The notes under the pieces are model-generated. The model did not search any database. It worked only from the letters and a program-made list of their open reading frames with translations, and had not been told where the DNA came from. Shown here piece after piece: positions 11,858-22,700 of a stretch of DNA of 64,000 nucleotides. The stretch is from Acanthochlamys bracteata (lineage: Eukaryota > Streptophyta > Magnoliopsida > Pandanales > Velloziaceae): the NCBI GenBank assembly GCA_019914995.1, contig CM034134.1:4782463-4846462 (forward strand). Direction: 5' to 3'. Each line of letters opens with the position of its first letter. Positions within the stretch are counted from its first letter, which is position 1. A program made the translations under genes and the position numbers.

Positions 11858-12140
11858 AGAGGAAGTTGTAAGATCAACCCAATAAGGAGGGTGAATTGAG
11901 TTGATAACTAAAAATTTTGGCTAATTGAATTTCCCACATGTAACAGCTAGGAAGCTGGGTGTAATTAGGATAGTTCCTATATAAGTAAATATTAGTGAAT
12001 CCAGCAATGTTTCAGATCACATAGAAATTAAATCAATAGCAAGTAGAGGCAATATAAGGGTTTATGTAGTTCAACAAACTTGTTTTCCTACGTCTACGAC
12101 CTCTCTTTTTGACAACAGCGATAAATCCATAAAAACGAGG
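11858..12140 (-). repeat. Probable SIRE-like Copia LTR remnant
   Basis: The words GATCAACCCAATAAGG and GGGTGAATTGAGTTG match the terminal region of the LTRs at 37943-39388 and 48797-51234 (AACTCAAGAGGGG, GGTGAATTGAGTTAG). The later CCTACGTCTACGACC resembles their conserved CCTACGTCCACG block. The fragment has no visible partner or target duplication, so it is a truncated relic. Confidence 0.45.
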
Positions 12141-12407
12141 GCTAAAGAAAATAGTCTGTCTGTTATGATCAAGCCAAAATAAGGTGGTCAAGATGAGACA
12201 TGGATGACTATATCAACACCAAAATCTATGTAATAAAAAAGATGATGGGTAGATGCATATAATAAACTTGAAAAATTAGCATTACTAAGGAGACAAAGTC
12301 ATAAGCAAAAAGTTGAACCACATTGGTTTTAGAATGTGAGCATTTAAAGATCAAAGGAAGGCCACGATCCACAAGAAGATGGAACCATCATTATGAACAC
12401 TATAATA

Positions 12408-12975
12408 TGTTAGAAATTGTAAAGCCACTATGTAAATTAGTGATTCATTATAATGCAACAAGTTAAATGTGCATTTGGAATGCCAAAGATCAAGGAAGAC
12501 GAACCATCACCCAAGAAGTTGGAAAGCCAACGGTTAAGGACTTTAAATTATCTCTTAGAAGATGGAAGGCCAAAGGACTTGAACAATTAATGGGAAGATA
12601 AAAGGATAACCGTTTGGAAGTTCAAGAGTCTCCTTGAGGCATTACATATATGAATGAGAGGTATTTGCTTGGAAGATAGAACATGAGAAAAAGAATCATT
12701 CTCATCAATTGTGAGAGATAGAAACAAAGCATTCTAGTGAGAGTTCCCACTTAAAATTTAACACAAGAGTTCGTAATTGCTTTGAGTTAGTGATTTCCTT
12801 TAAGGCTAGTTTGCCTTCCCGTGGGGCTTTTCTCGTTTTTTCCCACATAAATCTTTTGTCTTTGTGATTGTCTTGCTCTTGTCTCAATTCTCGTATTGCT
12901 TCCGCAAGATCCTTGAGTGTGTTTTATATTTCCGCTGCGTCTATCGACAACCGGACACACTTGGTATTTCCAACA
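12408..12975 (+). mobile_element. Copia solo LTR
   Basis: A 568-bp LTR beginning TGTTAGAAATTG and ending TTTCCAACA. It is flanked by a perfect 5-bp target duplication, TAATA, at 12403-12407 and 12976-12980. No internal region follows. It matches, in inverted orientation, the 3' LTR at 23050-23615, so both belong to one Copia family. Solo LTRs arise by recombination between the two LTRs of a full element (established mechanism). Confidence 0.92.
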
Positions 12976-13064
12976 TAATATAGTGTCTACATTTAACTAT
13001 CATGTGAAAAATCTTCTGCAGATCAATGAGTCTTGGTAAAAACGATGTCCGAAATGGTTGAAAG

Positions 13065-15216
13065 GGAAACCTACAAAATATCAACGCAAGAAGGGGTGGT
13101 GGTGGTTGAATTGAGTTAAGGCAAAATAAAAATGAAATAGTCCACTGTTTTAAAATACTCACTGATCAGTTAGCAGTCAATCGATCAGAAGGTTATTGAC
13201 GAGTGACTGAGCATTAACTATATCATGCACCGAAGTGTTAGCAAAATATGATTCAAACAAACTAATCATAGGTACTATGAAATGCAAAACAGTCAGCAAG
13301 AGTAATTTTTTAGGTGGTCCGGCACCGCGGTACCTACGTCCACGTCATTTGACACCGCCAGTGGAATCCACTAACGTTGAAGCAACATACAAACAACCGA
13401 GACTTGATGTTTCTCGAAACACCTCTACCTCAACCGAGTCTCCTTGGAAAAAGACAACTCTAACAAGCCTTTTAGACTTCACCAAGTCCCTCTGGCTACA
13501 ACCGTGCACGCCTTCGCAAAGGCCTAGCACAAACCCGCTAACCTAACCTAGGCTAGCAAACCAAGAACTCGCAAGTTCTTTAACAACCTCTCACAAGGTG
13601 ACAAGTGTTTTACAATGTTAAGCTCAATAACAATGATTTCTAATCTCACGTTAAGAAAACTTTAAAGGATCTGACCAAAGAAAGCAAGAAGAACAAAAGC
13701 TCAAAGTAAGTATTTGGTTTGATGGTGTTCTTCTTGAATGGTGGCAAGGTAATGGCTCGGTTTTGTGCATGGAAATTTGTATGAGTTCTTATTCTTATTG
13801 TCCTCAATGCTGCAGCTATATAGATGTCTTATCAAGAGCAGATCTGCTGCAACGAGTGAATCTTCCAACGGCTAGGAAGAATGTGCGGCCAAGATCAAAA
13901 TAACGGCTAGTAGAGTGTTTTCTCGGTTGTTGCTACTCTGAAAATTTATGTTATTTATTTTCTTGCCTGGACATTGGTAGCTGATGTGGATCTCATCTGT
14001 TATGCCTCAGGAACATTTCTTCAAAATCTCAAGTGGATTGGATGTCATATGATACCTCAAAACAATCCAACGGATGGCCAAGTGCTTCCTAGGGTTTATA
14101 CTGACATGTCATCCGAATTTTGTGGTAGATTTTTCTAGTAACCAATATGTTTTGTTTCCATAGATATAATCTCCAGGATTTCATCCCCAATTTGCATATA
14201 AGGATCATATTAAAATTCAAACAAATGGCCAAGATATGAATGTTTGAAGTAGATATGGTAGGAGTTCTACGCATGCTAGATGCTTTCCATCTTTGTAGAT
14301 ATTCTTGTCATCTTCCAATATCCTCTCCATAGAATCTGGAAATAAATATTCAAAATATATGCTTGCTTGATCTAGCCTCCTTTGAAATCAGCTGCAACTA
14401 ATTGGCATGAGTAGGAAACCAAAAATAATTCAGGCGCACTCATAGCTACATGGTTCAATCCAGTCTGGAATGCATTCTGTTCGGCCATTTTGTGGATTTT
14501 TCTAGACTTTGTTAGATGATGATATTGCATCAAATTTAGATTTTAGATAGATCCATGAGTCAGCTTTCAGTAGAAAAAATTGGATCTTAAAAATACGGCT
14601 CCACTTGAGAGATATCGAATTTACACGTTGTGGTTCAGATCGGGTGCATCCAAAAATGGCAGGTGCAAAACAGTGAATTCTCCGATTTTTGTAGGATTAG
14701 TTATTCATGGAATGTGCTGAATTCTGGACTGCAGAAATTTTAAGATATCTTCTGTCCATTGAAAAAGTCCGATCTCCAAAATCGTGTCTGAGCTGAGAGA
14801 TATAACATTTGCTGTTTGATGTGTCAAGGTACTATCCAGTTGATCTAGTGATGTTGGGCAGTTTGACCAGCGAACTTCACAGAATTTTTCTGTCTTCGAT
14901 ACCTGATGGAATTTCATCCTCTTGGTCTCCTTTACTCTGTTTTGAGATATGTTTCAAATGCTATTAAGAGATCTCTGTTTGGTGCCATGAGTAGTACGAT
15001 ATGTACGTCCGAAGTTGGCATGTTATCAAAGTCTTAATACTAAGCCTTCTGCATGATTCTTGTCTAGCTCCATATACTATTCAAATCCAATGTACATATG
15101 TTCATAGCTTTGCAATGATTCTCAAATATGCGTTATCATCAAAATATTTCGGATTTCCAACATAGTGTTTTGTGAATAAATCATTTTGCAAGTAAAACAG
15201 CCCATAATTCTACTCA
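13065..15216 (-). repeat. 3' LTR of the SIRE-like element
   Basis: It aligns with 20139-22159 over most of its length. Shared blocks include GGTACCTACGTCCACGTCA, GAACTCGCAAGTTCT and CTTCCAACGGCTAG. It carries about 700 bp (roughly 14000-14725) that the other LTR lacks. Within that stretch a segment near 14573 and one near 14760 look like diverged duplicates (GAAAAA..GATCT..GAGAGATAT), so internal duplication is part of the difference. The high end reads CTACTCA, i.e. TGAGTAG on the element strand. Confidence 0.8.
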
Positions 15217-15310
15217 TTCTCCCCCTTGCTTCATGTGCATCCAGTGACATCCAATGACAATGAAAGTATTTCTCCCCCTTTGTATTTGTAATTTGCTCCC
15301 CCTACATATG
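15217..15310 (-). other. Cluster of polypurine tracts
   Basis: Read on the element strand, purine runs of the form AAGGGGGAGA occur at 15218-15227 (next to the LTR), 15271-15280 and 15296-15302. The LTR-adjacent one is the likely working PPT. Confidence 0.7.
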
Positions 15311-15640
15311 TGCGTCTCTAAATAATAATTCTCACAAAAATTTCTCCCACTTTTTATCATATAAAAAAGGCTTGGAGCTCATTAATAGCAACAAATAATA
15401 TAACCAACAAAGATACCATTCAGCTTAAGCAACATCCATTCATTCATTTCAACAAAGTACATTAAGCAAAGATACAAAACAAGTTGCTGCAAGCAAAGCT
15501 ATATAAGGCAGCAACACAAAATCCAAAACGAAAGCACAATAACTACAAAAACAGAAAAACATAAAGCACCCAGAAACAAATCACAACAGAAACAGTCAGT
15601 CCATGAACGGATAGGCTAGTTAGGATAGGTTCAGGTAGAA
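15311..15640. other. Non-coding spacer inside the SIRE-like element
   Basis: A-rich on the plus strand. It lies between the PPT cluster and the extra 3' ORF. No coding signature. Confidence 0.5.
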
Positions 15641-15654
15641 GGGGAGGATCAGGG

Positions 15655-16930
15655 CTAGAGGATTTGCAAATCGTCTTGATCCTTTAGCCTTTCCTTTAAT
15701 CCTCCAAATTTGTCATCCAACAACTTGCCATGTTGTTCAACCGAACCCTTAAGCTTGTTCTCAGTCCTTTGGTCTAGCTCCTTGATCCTTGTATCCAAAC
15801 CATTGAACATTTCTTGCGCACTGTCCTCAAGAGTGCAAAGTCTCATCCGAACCTTTTTTAGCTCATTCCTGAGGTCCTTCAAGTGATCTCAAAAGGTACA
15901 TACCATGTGCTGCGATGCAGTTGGTTATCTACTTGATGTAGCAGCTGGCTCACTTGAAGCTTGCTGTTCAGTGGGTAAATCTTCCTGTGCTGATGCCTCA
16001 GGTAGCTGTTTTGGTGCTGCTGGTGCTTCCTCTTGCATTGGTTCATCGAACTTCTCATTGATTTCCTCATCAACTCCGTATAGTCCCTTGATAAATTTCA
16101 ATCCCGAATAACCAAATTGTTTTTAACCAAGTCATTGTACCTCTCCAAAGGAACACCTTTCTTGCGGCAAATCTCCATAATAATGTGCATATGAAAAATG
16201 CTTGTTTCTTTCTTCAGCAGCACTTACAATGTGCTGGCACATGATGCTGGTGAGATTCAACGGTATGCTTTCGATCAATCTCCAAAGCACATATGAGCCA
16301 AAACTTGAGATGTCATTGCGGCTGCCTCTCCTAGGAACCAAGACACAGCTAATGATATGTAGGAGAACACGAGGCAACAACGGCAAGTATTCGGCAAATT
16401 GAATCTTTTCAGGTATGACATACTTCGTGTCCAATGCCCACTTGAGATGATCGATCTTACTCATCTCAACCATCTCTAAGTCCTCATAGTATGGCACATT
16501 CAAGAGCAAAGATAGGTTCTTTGGGTTGATGTGCATCTCTATGTCTTAAACCATATTTGAAAAATCGAAGAAAAGGTGTCAGGTTGAAGGTTTGCATAGA
16601 AATTCCGAACAACATCCTCATAATTGATCTCCGGGCAATCTTGCAAAATTTACCATCCCTCGAACTCAAAACTGTCTTCAACATCTAGTCCTGAAGCAAA
16701 GTCATCAAACTTGATTTTCGTGGGGGAAAGCACAGCGAACTTCTTGTGCTTGTAGTAGTTGGCTAGCTCTTTCTTCCCAACGAATTTCACTTCATCAACA
16801 ACACTTCATGCTTCGGCATTGCGATTTGAAGTAAGGATTTCAAGATATTTTGGCCGGATCAGCTTGTGGAACGATGGGTTAAGCTCGGTCGCAGGGAAGA
16901 AGAAGGTGAATAGTGGCTAGGGCTTAATTT
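15655..16930 (-). pseudogene. Additional 3' ORF after pol (env-like position), broken
   Basis: Three overlapping open pieces make a broken reading path. The N-terminal part (about 16920-16550) carries AELNPSFHKLIRPKYLEIL-like wording with stops, then NYEDVVRNFYANLQPDTF. That is the W...R..FYANL pattern I associate with the 'putative plant transposon protein' domain. The middle piece (16536-16132) is an open 134-residue stretch beginning with a Leu-rich segment. The C-terminal piece (15882-15655) is a strongly charged heptad-like stretch (EDSAQEMFNGLDTRIKELDQ), probably coiled coil. SIRE-type Copia elements are known for an ORF here, sometimes called env-like. Whether it is homologous to that ORF is inference. 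Stops and frameshifts make it non-functional. Confidence 0.6.
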
Positions 16931-17039
16931 CACATGAAAAATAAAGAGAGATGGTAGATTATGTAGTCATCAACTCATATGGAAAGAAAGAGTTTCTAGA
17001 GCATTAAAACACTTAACAAGGAAGAGCACTAGATAAGGA

Positions 17040-18930
17040 AAGAAGTTTTTATTAGCACCTAGCTAGTTTCTCTAGACAATGATTGTTAATACCATCCGAG
17101 TTCACGACAAAGACGCAAAATTGAATTGAAAGGTAAAGGTTTTGTAAAAGTATCCGCTAGTTGATTTTTGAAATCAACAAAATTTTAAAGCAATATCATT
17201 GCACTCAACATGCTCAAGAATAAAATGATGTCTAAGGTTTATGTGCTTTGTGTGAGAGTGTTGAATGAGATTTTTTGAAAAATTAACGGCACTCGTATTA
17301 TCACAGTAATAGGCACATTATGCAATTTAAGACCAAAATCAACAAGTTGGTGTTTGATCCAAAATACCTATGCACAACAACTACATGCTGCAATATACTG
17401 GACTTCTATAGTTGATAAAGCAATGGATCCTTACTTCTTTGAATACCAGAAATTAGACATCCACTTAGAATTGCCATGAGCCACTAGTGCTTTTTCTATC
17501 AAGTTTGTATCCCGCAATGTCGGTATCCGCATATGCAACTAAGTCAAAAGCACGCTCTTTGGGATAAAATAAACTAAGCTCTTTTGTATCTGCAAGATTC
17601 TAAAAATTCTCTTGACGCAAACCAAGTGATATTCTTTAGGTGGACTTTTGAAAGTGAGCACATAAGTGATCCGATCATATCTCTACAGAGCTTTTGATCA
17701 ACATCCTTACTTGATTCATCTTTTTGATGTTTCCAAGTTGTAATTCTTGACAAAATCCCTAATATACTTTTCTTGGTTTATGGAAATGCCATTGTCAAGT
17801 TGCTTAATTTGTAGTCCAAGAAAATAGTTGAGTTTTCCCATCATGCTCATTTCAAACTCACCTAGCATAAGTTTAACAAACCACTTGCACAAGGATTTAT
17901 TAGTAGAATAGAAAATAATATCATCTACATATTCTTATACTACTAATATATCATTCTTATCATGCTTAATGAAAAGGGTAGAGTCAATTTTACCATGAGA
18001 GAAATCTTTCTTGATAAAAAATGCACTAAGTCTTTCATACCATGCACGTGGTGCTTGTTTGAGTCACTAGAGAACTTTTGATAACTTGTCGACAATGATC
18101 CTACAGCTTGGGATTTTAAAATCCTGGTGATTACTCAACAAAGACTTCTTTTTTGATAAATCCATTGAGAAACACACTTTTCACTTCCATCTAAAATAAC
18201 TTGAAATTCATATTACAAGCAAATTGAAGTAACAAACGAATAGCTTCCCAACGTGCAACTTACGCATAAGTTTCATCAAGATCAGTGTCTTCCTCTTGGG
18301 AATAACCTTTAGGAACTAATCTAACTTTATTTCTAGTGATATACCATTTTCATCCATCTTGTTGCGAAACACCCACTTGGTAGCTATAACAGATTTATCA
18401 CAAGGTCTAGGAACAAGATTCCATACACAATTCCTTTCAAATTGGTTAAGCTCTTCTTGCATAACTAGAATTGTATGTTAGAGCATCATCAATACCTAAA
18501 GGTTTAATTATAGAAACAAAGGCGCAATGTTTATAAAAGTTACCTCTCATTTGTGATCTTGTTCTTACCCTTTCGTTTGCATTACCTATAATGTTTTCTT
18601 GAGAGTGACTAGACTGGTATCTGAATTTTTATGGGTGACTGAAATTCGTTCCTTGCTGATCAAGTTCTATTGACTGAACAGAATTGTCTTTTGTTTGCTG
18701 TTCAGTTGACTGTCTAGAAACTGGATCCTCACTATTTGTGACTACCAAGAAACTGCTCTCAATTTGCTCTTTTCTACAATCCTATCATTCTCATCATCGC
18801 TACCTACATCAACATTATCAATCTTTCCTGTCATCTCATCAAACATATCATGAACGGATTCCTACACTTAAAGTTCTCTTGTCGAAAACTCTAAATGCAT
18901 TGGAAGAGTTTGAGTAGCCAACAAATATAC
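17040..18930 (-). pseudogene. Broken Copia reverse transcriptase and RNase H
   Basis: Read right to left. The RT palm gives SLYGLKQAPRAWYERL and EYVDDIIF at 17911-17934, with catalytic aspartates still present. Further on come KLNYFLGLQIKQ and INQEKYIRD. RNase H gives CDNTSAVNFSKN, the HSHTKHINLRHHF block and FVDFKNQLADTFTKPLP near 17130. The order RT-RNase H lying downstream of integrase is the Copia order. Several stops and frameshifts break it, so no long open frame survives. Confidence 0.85.
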
Positions 18931-19201
18931 CTTCGTTGAGTCAAACTTACTAATGTTCTTCGTGGCGTTGATCAAGATAAAGCATTTACGGCCAAAAAAC
19001 TTAAAAGTAAGCTATATTAGGCTTCTTATTTTTAAGAAATTCATACAGAGTCATTTGAAGTAAGGGTCTTACAAAAGCACGACTAATAATGTGACAAGTA
19101 GTATTCACGGCTTCCGCCTAAAAATGCGTTGGTAAATTTTGAGCACACAACATAGTTCTTGGGATATTAGCACTCTATTCTTTGTTATCAACGACACCAT
19201 A
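18930..19201 (-). pseudogene. C-terminal half of a Copia integrase
   Basis: It starts at YGVVDNKE, equivalent to the NGVVERKN motif that carries the integrase's last catalytic residue. The rest follows with stops and a frameshift: ARTMLCAQNLPTHF-like text, VRPLLQMTLYEFLKNKKPN, then the DEGIFVGYS-type box. The N-terminal zinc domain, the DDE core before this motif and the whole protease are missing. Coding jumps from the gag zinc knuckle straight into this point at 19201/19202. Confidence 0.8.
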
Positions 19202-20040
19202 TCAACTATGTTGATGGTAGTTTCCCGGTTGCTTGCAATTGTAACAATTTCTCTCTTGATTATCATCGGCTTTGTAGTCCTTACTTCCCGGCTTGTCTTT
19301 CCACTTGTTCCTTCTTAGATAGCTCTTGAATTTCCTAGTCAACATAGCAATGTCATCTTCGTCATCATTAGAAGAAGAAGATCTTACCTGCTGTTCGGTC
19401 GTCCTCAAGGCTAGGGATTTAGGTCCTTCTTCGGATTTGCTCAAGGAGAGCTCCTTTGCCATGAGTTTGCGAATGAGTTCATCCAATGACAAAGTGGGGA
19501 ATTCATGCCATCCACCTTGGAGCTATACGTAGGAAGTACGACACGCATGATCTCCCACTTCAAGTCCCCGTTTCTAAATGGTTCCCTGGATTTTTCAAAG
19601 GGTTAATAATGTTAGTATAGCGAGTATACATTCGAGTAATAGATTCTCCCTTTTCATTTTGAAGTTTTCATATTCATCAATGAGAAGGTTCACGTGAGTC
19701 TCCTTCACTTGAGTAGTTCTTTCATGTGTGGCCTCCAACTAGTCCCAAATCTTCTTAGCTGTGCTACATGAGCAAACACGGTTAAACTCACTACGATTTA
19801 AAGAAATAATAAAGCAAGTTGATAGCATGAGCATTCATATAGATGCACTTCTTATCATCATCCGTAAATTCCGATATTTGCTTGGTCATGTGAACTCCAT
19901 TTGCATCCATCCTTGTTGGCACAATTGGTTTGTCCTTGATGATTGTCCACGAAGTGAAGGCTTACACAAGTATAAAGATAGTTGTCTTGGTCACCCAATA
20001 TCCATAGTTGATGTCATCAAAAAGTACTGGTCTGTTTGAT
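19202..20040 (-). pseudogene. Broken Copia gag
   Basis: The right half (about 20040-19500) carries WD-LEATHERTTQVKETHVN and YTRYTNIINPLK, the UBN2-type gag core of plant Copia elements. The left part is open (19492-19202) with a charged, Ser-rich hinge, and ends in CYNCKQPGNY, a CCHC knuckle whose expected His is changed to Asn. After the knuckle the frame runs directly into integrase sequence. The capsid part has stops and frame changes. Confidence 0.78.
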
Positions 20041-20124
20041 TATCTTCGTCGGTTGCATCAATGTTCGTGCTTACTATATCGATCTTTTCCTCTAAGACGA
20101 GTACTCCTTATCTAGTAGAGGCAT

Positions 20125-20136
20125 GCTCTAATACCA
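20125..20136 (-). other. Primer-binding site, tRNA-Met type
   Basis: On the element strand TGGTATTAGAGC follows the LTR end TTTCA. It has one mismatch to the initiator tRNA-Met site. Confidence 0.82.
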
Positions 20137-20138
20137 AT

Positions 20139-22159
20139 TGAAACCTTTGGAATATCAACTCAAGAGGAGGGAGGAGGTTAATTGAATTAAGGCAAAATAA
20201 AAACTAAACAATTCATTGTTCAAAAAACAATCACTAATCAGTTAGTAGTCAATCGATCAGAAAGTTATAGACGTGTGACTGAACGTCAACTGTATCATGC
20301 ACCAAAGTGTTAGCACAATATAATTCATACAAACTAATTAGAAGTGCTAAGAAATGTGCAAACTAGTCAGTAGACCGAGTAAATTTTTAGGTGGTTCGGC
20401 ACCGCGGTACCTACGTCCACGTCACTTGACACCGCAAGTGGAATCCACTAACGTTGAAGCAACGTATAAGCAACCGAAACTTGATGTTTTGCAAAACACC
20501 TCTGCCTCAATCGTGTCTTCTTGCAAAAAGACAACTCCAACAAGCCTTCAAGGCAAAGTCCCATTGACTACAATAGTGCACGCCTTCCCAAAGACCTAGC
20601 ATGTAGTGTACACCTAGGCTAGCAATTTGAGAACTCGCAAGTTCTCCTACAATCATATGCTCAAGGTTAGAAGTGTTTGACAAGGTTATCAAGTTATCTC
20701 GCTAATAATGATTCGTAGTCGCACGTCAAGAAAGCTTAAAGGATCTCACACAAAAGAAATAAGGAAAATGAATCTCAAGAATTGCTCTAGGTGAGGTTGA
20801 TCTGTTTGTCGGGTAGCAAAGAGTGACTTGTTTGAATTCTTTGTAAGTGTGTTATTCTTTCTCTCCTCAATGTTGCAGCTATATAAGGATGTCTCCTCCC
20901 CAATCACACTATCAGATTTGCTGCAACGAATGACTCTTCCAACGGCTAGAAAGAATGTATGGTCAAAATCAAAAGAAAATGACTAGTAGATGTGTTATGT
21001 CCGTTGTTTCTTCCTCTCCAAAAAATTTTTCAATTTATTTCCTTGACTGGCCATAGTTAGTAGATGTAAGATTTGTTTCTTCATAAGATGAACTGCTTTT
21101 TGTACTGCAGGAACTTCAAGATGTCTTCTACCTATAAAAATAATCAGAACTTCAAAATACTGTTTGAACTGAGAAATATAGCTTTTGCCGTTGACAGTGT
21201 CTTAATGCCGTCTAGGTGATGTCGAATAGTGTGATCGCCAAACTTCATATAATTATTCTGTTTTTGATACCTGATGAAATGTCTTGCTCTTTGTCTCCTT
21301 TTACTATCTGTTATGCCTTCTTTCAAATATAATTAAGAAATATTTTTGGTGCTGTGAGTAGGAAGATATGCTTGTGTAAACTTGGCATGTCAACTAGGTC
21401 TCAACAATTAGCCAAATTTTGCATGATGTTCTGTTCAGCTCCATATGTTCAATCCAAATCCATGTAAACAAGTACAAAGCCTAGCAATGATTCTCAATAT
21501 GTGTTATCATCAAACTACTTAGGATTTTCAATAGTGGTACTGACTACATGGTTCATATTCGTATCTTAGTAAATGAGATTAAGTAATAGGAGAGAAAACA
21601 TAAGTTCTTCATGGAAACTAGGAACGCTATTCTGTGTGACTTTAATCAAGTATACCTGTCCTTAGATGGTGGCTCGATATGGAACTATCTTAGGATTTTC
21701 CACTAACAATGTGTCATGTGCGTCTATAGAATTGGTATAAGTCCTTCACCTAACAATTTAGAATCCAATAGTTTGCTCACCTGAACATGTGCTTAAAAAA
21801 TTACAGGTCATTCACATATCGGAGCTACAGGAATCACATAAAAGTAGGATGAAAATACAAGAGATGAGCCATATTACCAATGTTGTAAATAACAGAAAGC
21901 TCTTATGTACCAAAAAGCTTTTAGTATGCACTCATCTCAAATATTATAGTTAGTCGTATACCTTGAAAGCACTTTCCCAAGATTTCATGCCTGCAAAACT
22001 CACACTCCAGACTAAAAACTCAAAAGCTTCAAAAATGTTTTCCTTTCCATGTGATGGATTGACATAAGAGTGATATGGAGAGTTTTGCTTTCCATAATGA
22101 ATCTAGTGTTTCTTGAATAAATGCATTTTTGCACGTATAACAGTCCATAAGTCTACTCA
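20139..22159 (-). repeat. 5' LTR of the SIRE-like element, interrupted
   Basis: Homologous to 13065-15216. It runs 20139-21536 and resumes at 22104-22159 (TAGTGTTTCTTGAATAAATG to CTACTCA). The break holds a 567-bp insertion. It lacks about 700 bp present in the other LTR. Confidence 0.8.
21537..22103. mobile_element. 567-bp insertion inside the LTR
   Basis: The LTR word TAGTG occurs on both sides (21532-21536 and 22104-22108), as a target duplication would leave it. The other LTR has the word once (about 15165-15169). The inserted DNA has no terminal inverted repeat and no TG...CA ends that I can see, so its class is unknown. Confidence 0.5.
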
Positions 22160-22485
22160 TTAAAGAAAAGGTCCTAAGGCTCGAATGAATAGAAAGATAT
22201 GCACACAGTCCTTTTTACTCAAAAATCCTACAAAACCATATCCCTATTAAATTATTAAAGCACTATTGCTTGTAGTCATCCTCATACTAAAAAGGAAGGC
22301 TAGGTTGCGATTGACTATTTGTTACTGTTTTTACTGCACTGGAACTATAAAAAATGACTTATTATCCAAAGCATATGCTTCTGTCAGATGTCAATACAAG
22401 ATGAAAGTCACGTACATTGAAATACAATAAAGAAAAGAATGGTAGGGAGGAAGAGAACGAAATCTGTTGAGGACTCACCAAGACA
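22160..22485. other. Unclassified spacer, possibly intron of a gene fragment
   Basis: AT-rich with no element termini. On the minus strand it follows a splice-donor-like GTGAGT at the end of the possible exon at 22486-22700. Confidence 0.4.
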
Positions 22486-22700
22486 GCAGCCCGGCACTCG
22501 AGGTCAGATCCAACAAGGAGTTTGTCAGACATTTTGTGGAAAACCTTAACTCTCTTCTCCATACCATTTCCCTCATGACCCTCCGTGAGAGCTTTCCCAT
22601 GGGAAGGAATGTCTTGCAAGCTGTACCGTTCCTGCTCCACTCATCGCCCTGGCTGTCATCTTCGACAGCAACCTTGTCCCCGCCCTTAGCCACATTAGCT
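22486..22700 (-). pseudogene. Possible exon fragment of an unidentified host gene
   Basis: A GC-richer island with coding-like text on the minus strand. It is preceded by a T-rich acceptor-like TTTTTGTGTTTAG and followed by the donor-like TTGGTGAGTCC. One frame reads NVAKGGDKVAVEDDSQGDE and then needs a one-base shift to continue as QERYSLQDIPSHGKALTEGH and KRVKVFHKMSDKLLVGSD. I do not recognise the protein. The frame break and lack of neighbouring exons suggest a captured or decayed gene piece; chance is possible. Confidence 0.35.

Larger units (their letters stand above)
13065..22159 (-). mobile_element. SIRE-like Copia element, rearranged
   Basis: Minus-strand element of about 9.1 kb: 5' LTR at 20139-22159, tRNA-Met PBS, gag, a truncated integrase, RT-RNase H, an additional 3' ORF, several polypurine tracts and a 3' LTR at 13065-15216. 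Long LTRs and an extra ORF after pol point to the SIRE/Maximus lineage of Copia (inference from architecture). Protease and most of integrase are deleted. The flanks give only a near-match target duplication (TTGAA/TTAAA type), so the exact ends are uncertain by a few bases. Confidence 0.85.

Noticed and set aside
16202-16402. Plus-strand open frame opposite the extra 3' ORF
   Set aside because: Antisense shadow of the minus-strand coding relic. It has no domain of its own.
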